Shown here: positions 59,634 to 64,000 of the stretch, piece after piece
Layout: each line of letters opens with the position of its first letter
How positions within the stretch are numbered: position 1 is the stretch's first letter
Origin: Candidatus Gastranaerophilales bacterium
Lineage (GTDB): Bacteria; Cyanobacteriota; Vampirovibrionia; Gastranaerophilales; Gastranaerophilaceae
NCBI GenBank assembly: GCA_944325145.1
Contig: CALYDL010000004.1
Location: forward strand, 37,277 to 101,276
Direction: 5' to 3'
DNA: 64,000 bases
Made by a program: the position numbers and the translations under genes
The notes under the pieces: generated by a model
Databases searched by the model: none
Seen by the model: only the letters and a program-made list of their open reading frames with translations
What the model was told of the DNA's origin: nothing

Positions 59634-60418
59634 AAAACCTTATCTCTAATTTCAATTCTAAGGTTTGCAAATTCCATATCATCATAATCTATATAGTTAT
59701 ATTGAAACAAGTTTTTGCCTGTTCTTATTGTTAAATCATTGTTTCCTTTAATTAAACCGTTTGGAATTACAATTTGCTGGTTGTCGCCGTTCATATTTAA
59801 TTCGCCAATTTTTTGCCCGTTAAAAATAATTTCAACAGGGGAAGAATAAACAGAAACAATTGCATTTTGCCCTAATTCTTTTGCAAGCTTTGTGTCAAGA
59901 CCTATTACAGAGCCAAAAACAATAACTGCTTGTTTATTTGGCAAAAGTTTATTTATTTTAATTTTTTTTGAATAATAAGGCCCGATTGGTTTTGCCTTAA
60001 ATTGGCGGCAGTTGGCGGAATTTGAGGAATAAACATCGTCTCCCAAATGAAAAACGCCTGAATCTACAAAAATATCAGAAGCGTTTAGTTTTTCAATGCC
60101 CAATTTCAAAGGCCTTTCTGTTATAGATTTATCAACAGTAATTGAAAATGGCCTGTAACCGTCTTTTTCCACTTGTAAAATTGCTTTATCCTGAATATTT
60201 GCATTTAATTCAAAACGGCCTTTACTGTCAGTTGATGTTGAAAAACCATAGTTTGGAAGATAAACCTTTGCACCTTCAATTGCTTTTTCTGTTTCAGAAT
60301 CAATGATAACGCTTTTTTTATTTAAAAAATTATCTTCTCTCACGTTGCCTGAAATCGTTTCAGCAAAAGAAAAAGAAGGAATTAAGAAAAATAAAAAAAC
60401 CAATATAAACTTATTCAA
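59624..60418 (-). CDS. Exported protein with carboxypeptidase-regulatory-like domain
   Basis: 264 residues. A signal peptide (NKFILVFLFFLIPSFSFA|ET) is followed by a carboxypeptidase D regulatory-like beta sandwich (~40-108: DSETEKAIEGAKVYLPNYGFSTSTDSKGRFELNANI...KDGYRPFSITV). A second beta-rich region follows (~110-264), ending in LRIEIRDKVFYK. Such domains are usual in outer-membrane or secreted proteins of diderms. The start is TTG at 60418, with GGTG 6 nt upstream. Overlaps folP by 10 bp at the 3' ends. The binding partner is unknown. Confidence 0.75.
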   Translation of the reverse strand: MNKFILVFLFFLIPSFSFAETISGNVREDNFLNKKSVIIDSETEKAIEGAKVYLPNYGFSTSTDSKGRFELNANIQDKAILQVEKDGYRPFSITVDKSITERPLKLGIEKLNASDIFVDSGVFHLGDDVYSSNSANCRQFKAKPIGPYYSKKIKINKLLPNKQAVIVFGSVIGLDTKLAKELGQNAIVSVYSSPVEIIFNGQKIGELNMNGDNQQIVIPNGLIKGNNDLTIRTGKNLFQYNYIDYDDMEFANLRIEIRDKVFYK

Positions 60419-60494
60419 AATTGCACCAAAAATACCTTACAAGATTAAGGTTAAATAAAAAAGGAAAGCTTAAAATCGCAAAGGTTTATATTGC

Positions 60495-62033
60495 TTAGTT
60501 GGCTTTATTGGTTTCACTAGAATTTGTATCAACGGAAAAACCCTTGACACCTGTTATTTTTTCTGAGAACCAATATTGGAACTTAGGAATTAAAACAGCC
60601 AAACCTAAAACTGCAAAGCCAACGCCTGCCAAATGAACAGCCAAATTTGTTCTGTTTAATTTTTTTGTATAATTTTCAATTAAGTTTGAATCAATATCTT
60701 TGCCTTTTTTCTTAGCATAATTTTCAAGAGAAATTGCAAATTCATCAAAGCTATCTCTTATTTTTTCAAGTTTCTTTCTTGAAACAAAAGTTCTCGGGTC
60801 TTCAGATTTGCCGTTTGTTGCCTTTGAAATTGCGTCTTTTAGATAAACGGGCTCAGCTAAATATGAATCTGATAAAACATCAATTGCTTGTTTTTTAGAT
60901 AAAATTGAACGTCTGACACCGTTTTTATCTAAAAGTTTAGGCTGCAATTCAGACATTGCCTGTGCGTGCCCCATCCAAGCATTTTTTGTTTGGCGGTTGA
61001 AATCATCCAGCCATATTGTGCCGTCTTCTCTGAATTTAATATCTTTAACTAGTTCTTCCGCTTGATTTGGCTGCAAAATTTTTGATGTAAAAAAGCCTTG
61101 TTTTACGGAACCGCCCTTGGATTGAACAACTTGCTTCATTCTTTCTGCAGTTGCTTCAGCACCTTTAGGGTCAATATTTGGAATTTTAAATGTTTTTCTT
61201 AAAAGGGCAGAAAAAGCAGGTGCAGCACCAACGTAAAATACGCTTGAAATCGAATCTCTAACGCCATATTCAATTGCTTCTTTTTTGGTTCTTGATGTTG
61301 CAACCCTGCCTGATAATGTGCCTACATCTGTTGATAAAAGGCGCCAAACAGTGTTGTTTTCAAGGTTATGAGAAGCAAAACAGAGAGTATTTAAAATTGA
61401 GCCGCCTGTAAATGAGGGGGAATTATTTTGCTTTGTTTCTTGAATAAATGTATCCATGGAAGGAATTATGGGATTATCATTTAGTTCTTTTTTTGAAGCC
61501 AAAGCCTTATCATCATATTTTATAAAATTAGAAACAAATTTATCTGCCCAGCCTTTATGGAATTTGCCATCAGGAGAATTTTTATCCGGAATTGGTTCTT
61601 TTCCTTCTTTCATTCTAAAAGCATTTGTCATGGCTTGTTTAATTTTAGGAACAACATAGCCCATTGCAAGAATAGACAATAGTGCGCTTGCAGCAATTTT
61701 TGAAAATTTAAAAGCAGCAGTAAATGTGGGTTTGTGTTCAATATATGAGGCAGGGTTTCTAAGGGAATCTTTTCCAACATCGATATCTAAATCTTTTAAA
61801 CCTAAAAGGTTTTTTCCCATGAAATCAAAACCTTTATTAAAAGCTTTCATGCCAAAAAGCCAAACGGCAGCGCCCAAGGTTTCTTCGCAAGCCCTTTCCC
61901 TTGCTTCAACCATACCGCCGCGTTTTTTCCCCTGATAAATTCTGCCGCCTGAAGTTGGCACTTCAATTAAGAGCATCGGCGTTATTTTTTCAGGATTTTG
62001 AAGATATGACAATAAAGGTGTTGTTACGTTCAT
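60495..62033 (-). CDS. Large membrane-associated protein, unknown function
   Basis: 512 residues from the ATG at 62033 (MNVTTPLLSYLQNPEKITP), chosen over the TTG-like upstream frame. Hydrophobic helices lie near both ends: around residues 110-128 (FSKIAASALLSILAMGYVVPK) and 463-485 (LAVHLAGVGFAVLGLAVLIPKF). Between them the chain is polar, with a Gly/Ser segment. The N-terminus has a TSGGRIYQGKKRGGMVEARERACEE basic stretch. No Sec signal. I do not recognise the family; the plan recalls lineage-specific membrane proteins, such as those at 3162 and 3467. No Shine-Dalgarno is obvious. Confidence 0.65.
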   Translation of the reverse strand: MNVTTPLLSYLQNPEKITPMLLIEVPTSGGRIYQGKKRGGMVEARERACEETLGAAVWLFGMKAFNKGFDFMGKNLLGLKDLDIDVGKDSLRNPASYIEHKPTFTAAFKFSKIAASALLSILAMGYVVPKIKQAMTNAFRMKEGKEPIPDKNSPDGKFHKGWADKFVSNFIKYDDKALASKKELNDNPIIPSMDTFIQETKQNNSPSFTGGSILNTLCFASHNLENNTVWRLLSTDVGTLSGRVATSRTKKEAIEYGVRDSISSVFYVGAAPAFSALLRKTFKIPNIDPKGAEATAERMKQVVQSKGGSVKQGFFTSKILQPNQAEELVKDIKFREDGTIWLDDFNRQTKNAWMGHAQAMSELQPKLLDKNGVRRSILSKKQAIDVLSDSYLAEPVYLKDAISKATNGKSEDPRTFVSRKKLEKIRDSFDEFAISLENYAKKKGKDIDSNLIENYTKKLNRTNLAVHLAGVGFAVLGLAVLIPKFQYWFSEKITGVKGFSVDTNSSETNKAN

Positions 62034-62099
62034 TTGGTTTAGAAATTTAAGTATCAAACAAACATAAAACAACGAAAAATAATTTTTTTTGCCAGAAAA

Positions 62100-62777
62100 T
62101 TAAGAATTTTCAACATCGGCAAGTTTATAGCCCGTTAATTCAGCCACTTGCTTTCTCCAATTTTCAATAATTTCATCATCTTCTAATGTATATGAAATTG
62201 GGTTGCCCACTTTAACCTGTATTGTGGGTTTTTTGAAAATATTCCAGTTATATTTTTCCATGCCTGAAATTCCGATTGGCAAAATATCAGCTTTTGTCAT
62301 TTTTGCAAGAACAACAAACCCTTTGTTAACGGTTTCAATGGTTTTATTTTTCCTAATGCCGCCTTGAGGAAAAATGCAGAGATTCCAGCCGGCTTTAAAC
62401 ACTTCTTTTGCAGTTTTTATTGTTGAAACTTCCAATTTTTCACGGTTAACTGCAAATGCGCCCAGTCTTGAAATGTTTGTTGCAATATAATTTGATTCTT
62501 CAAAAAGCTCTTTTTTTGCCATATAGGCCATTTTTCGCCTAACTGCCCAAGAAACAATAAAAGGGTCAAAATATGAAACATGGTTTGATGCTAAAATGCA
62601 AGGGGTGTTTTTTAGGGCATCCCTATTTCCTGAAAGTTTAAATTTATAAAAAGGAGTTGCAATAAATGGAATAAAAAGAACCCTTAGCGCATAAATTTGA
62701 TACAACCAAGTTAAAATATTAAAATCACCTGCAACCTTTTTCGTATAGTTCCTGTGGCTAAGCTTTTTTTCCGTCAT
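62100..62777 (-). CDS. plsC: PlsC-like 1-acylglycerol-3-phosphate acyltransferase, copy A
   Basis: Adds the second acyl chain to lysophosphatidic acid at the inner membrane. 225 residues. The catalytic HX4D is in SNHVSYFDPF. The substrate motif reads FPQGGIRKN where most family members have FPEGTRS. The block AYMAKKELFE...NREKLEVSTIKTA is shared word for word with the next gene upstream, and the two lie 4 bp apart, so they are tandem duplicates in one operon. Specificity could differ; the Glu to Gln change is in both. Confidence 0.85.
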   Translation of the reverse strand: MTEKKLSHRNYTKKVAGDFNILTWLYQIYALRVLFIPFIATPFYKFKLSGNRDALKNTPCILASNHVSYFDPFIVSWAVRRKMAYMAKKELFEESNYIATNISRLGAFAVNREKLEVSTIKTAKEVFKAGWNLCIFPQGGIRKNKTIETVNKGFVVLAKMTKADILPIGISGMEKYNWNIFKKPTIQVKVGNPISYTLEDDEIIENWRKQVAELTGYKLADVENS

Positions 62778-62781
62778 CAGT

Positions 62782-63414
62782 TCAAGATTCCTCTCTGCTT
62801 AATTCAGACATTTTCTGTATCCAAATATTAACCATTTCGTGGGTATCTTCCATATAGGGAATGGGCTTACCAATTTTTATTTTAATATGCCCCTTAAATG
62901 CTTTTCTTTCATCTTTTCTTGCACCTATTATGCAAACGGGCAAAATATCAGATTTTGTGGTTTTTGCAATTGCTGCAAAACCACGAGAAATATTATCCAT
63001 ATTGCCGTCAATTTCTCTTGTGCCTTGGGGAAACAAGCCCAAAAGCCAATCTGTTTGTTTTATTCCTATTGCTGTTTTAATTGTTGAAACTTCTAATTTT
63101 TCACGATTAACAGCAAACGCTCCAAGCAAATCTAAGAAAAACCTACCCATTTTTGTTTCAAATAATTCTTTTTTTGCCATATAAGCAATAGGCCTTTGAA
63201 CAGCATCCACCATTAAAAACGGGTCAACTGCACTAACGTGGTTTGAGGCAACAATAAAAAAGCCTTTTTTTGGAACGTTTTCTCTGCCTTCAATTTTTAG
63301 ATTACAAGCAACTTTGTAATAAAAAGCATACACCCATGAACAAGTTATCATGGTGAAAATTTTTCTAAAAAAATTATATTCTGAAGGTTTTCTTTGAGAA
63401 TAATTTCGTGACAT
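62782..63414 (-). CDS. PlsC-like acyltransferase, copy B
   Basis: 210 residues and paralogous to the downstream copy. HX4D motif in SNHVSAVDPF (~57-66), then AYMAKKELFETKMGRF, NREKLEVSTIKTA, and FPQGTREIDG in place of FPEGTR. An amphipathic or membrane segment lies near residues 22-38. AAAGGG precedes the ATG at 63414. The pair may handle two steps or two acyl donors in phospholipid or glycolipid synthesis; this is not decidable here. Confidence 0.85.
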   Translation of the reverse strand: MSRNYSQRKPSEYNFFRKIFTMITCSWVYAFYYKVACNLKIEGRENVPKKGFFIVASNHVSAVDPFLMVDAVQRPIAYMAKKELFETKMGRFFLDLLGAFAVNREKLEVSTIKTAIGIKQTDWLLGLFPQGTREIDGNMDNISRGFAAIAKTTKSDILPVCIIGARKDERKAFKGHIKIKIGKPIPYMEDTHEMVNIWIQKMSELSREES

Positions 63415-63499
63415 TTTTGCCCTTTGAAAAAATAATATCTTATAATAATATTACATAAAAAGAAAAGTTCAAGGACAACAAACCTAAAGGCTGCGGTTA

Positions 63500-63528
63500 T
63501 TTACTAAAGCCAAATAATTTGATATAAT
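63500..63528 (+). promoter_or_regulatory. Promoter of the OmpH/Skp-like gene
   Basis: TTTACT (63500-63505), 17-nt spacer, TATAAT (63523-63528); a GAGAGG ribosome site lies between this and the ATG at 63558. Confidence 0.7.
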
Positions 63529-63557
63529 CCGAAAAAAACAGAGAGGTATTTAAACTT

Positions 63558-64000
63558 ATGAAAAACAAAATTGTAGCGGCATTTTTAGTTTTACTTATGG
63601 CAGCTCCCGTTTTTGCAGAAACAGTTGGCATGGTAAATTACAGGCAGTTAGTTTCAAACTATTCAAAAGCAAAATCAGCTATGAGTGAATTAGAAGACAA
63701 AACAAACGAACTTCAAAGATACCTTTTAGACAAAGAAAAGGAATTTAAAAAAATAGATTCCGCTGTTCAAAAGAAAAACTTTGAAGACCAAACAGCAAGA
63801 GCATTTGCTCAAAAACAAGATGCACTTGAAAAATTCAGACAAAAGAAAGAATCTGAAATTGACGCTGCAATTAATGCCGCAATCAAACAAGTGGCAATTG
63901 AAAATAAAATAGGCACGGTTTTGGATTCAAGAGTTGTTTTCTTTGGCGGTGTTGATATAACAGATAAGGTTCTAAAAAAACTCAACTTTACATCGCCCGC
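63558..64000 (+). CDS. OmpH/Skp-family periplasmic chaperone-like protein (partial)
   Basis: Escorts unfolded outer-membrane proteins through the periplasm. The gene runs off the right edge after ~147 codons. A signal peptide (KNKIVAAFLVLLMAAPVFA|ET) is followed by the OmpH start VGMVNYRQLVSNYSKAKSAM and two long helices forming the coiled-coil arms (~40-115, ELEDKTNELQRYLLDKEKEFKK...QKKESEIDAAINAAIKQ). It then re-enters the body with VVFFGGVDITDKVL. Complete Skp proteins are near 160 residues, so only the last few are missing. Its presence supports an outer-membrane assembly pathway. Confidence 0.88.
   Translation, partial: MKNKIVAAFLVLLMAAPVFAETVGMVNYRQLVSNYSKAKSAMSELEDKTNELQRYLLDKEKEFKKIDSAVQKKNFEDQTARAFAQKQDALEKFRQKKESEIDAAINAAIKQVAIENKIGTVLDSRVVFFGGVDITDKVLKKLNFTSP

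Overview
The window looks like a low-G+C (roughly one third), anaerobic, diderm bacterium. My best guess is a gut member of the non-photosynthetic cyanobacterial sister group (Vampirovibrionia/Melainabacteria, order Gastranaerophilales). This is inferred from the gene mix, not from a marker phylogeny. Supporting points are a beta-barrel porin, an MCE protein, an AsmA-like protein and an OmpH/Skp chaperone (diderm envelope); HydG for [FeFe]-hydrogenase maturation and a ferritin (anaerobe); a VKOR-DsbA fusion (common in the cyanobacterial lineage); and several secreted-looking proteins of no family I recognise. No phage, insertion sequence, CRISPR array or rRNA was seen. There is one tRNA, Leu(UAG).

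Layout. 1-3.0 kb: 5' part of trigger factor (minus), NanE plus a ROK sugar kinase (plus), an MCE/MlaD-like protein (minus). 3.1-10.9 kb: an accessory-looking block with two small membrane proteins, a 711-residue EF-hand/coiled-coil/CHAP protein, a 989-residue protein with a hydrophobic segment and Asn/Ser/Thr and acidic repeats, and a 455-residue coiled-coil protein ending in a Cys/His hydrolase-like domain. The three large proteins have no Sec signal peptide. 10.9-15.3 kb: cation/H+ antiporter, beta-carbonic anhydrase, an unusual radical SAM protein, ferritin. 15.3-19.6 kb: a nucleotide-sugar block (acetyltransferase, UDP-glucose dehydrogenase, UDP-xylose synthase, GalE) interrupted by tRNA-Leu, whose 3' end is part of a 63-bp direct repeat. 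19.6-32.9 kb: HD hydrolase, three transporters, a porin, an AsmA-like protein, a WG-repeat protein, a BioF-like enzyme, a LysM protein and an XRE-type regulator. 33-35.3 kb: Pth and two exported proteins. 35.4-42.9 kb: a second large signal-less protein, ComEC, QueH coupled to VKOR-DsbA, and a 289-residue protein with helical ends resembling filament subunits. 42.9-47.7 kb: HisF, a GGDEF protein with a damaged motif, a beta-lactamase-fold serine hydrolase, HydG. 47.7-57.7 kb: SWIM/SNF2 helicase, a dcw-type fragment (rsmH, ftsL-like, ftsI), TadE and BlaI-family genes, a shortened UvrC and a DUF192 protein. 57.8-64 kb: bL25, FolP, a regulatory-domain lipoprotein-like secreted protein, a lineage-type hypothetical, two PlsC acyltransferases and the start of OmpH/Skp.

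Two themes connect the window. First, a dispersed set of large, signal-less, coiled-coil or hydrophobic-hairpin proteins (4191-10865, 35367-37034, 41991-42860) looks like the cargo of a non-Sec export route whose machinery is not in this window. Several are preceded by GTTAAC-centred palindromes. Second, at least eight genes have a -10 hexamer only 6-8 nt before the start codon and no Shine-Dalgarno. This suggests leaderless mRNAs, and six of the eight encode exported or membrane proteins.
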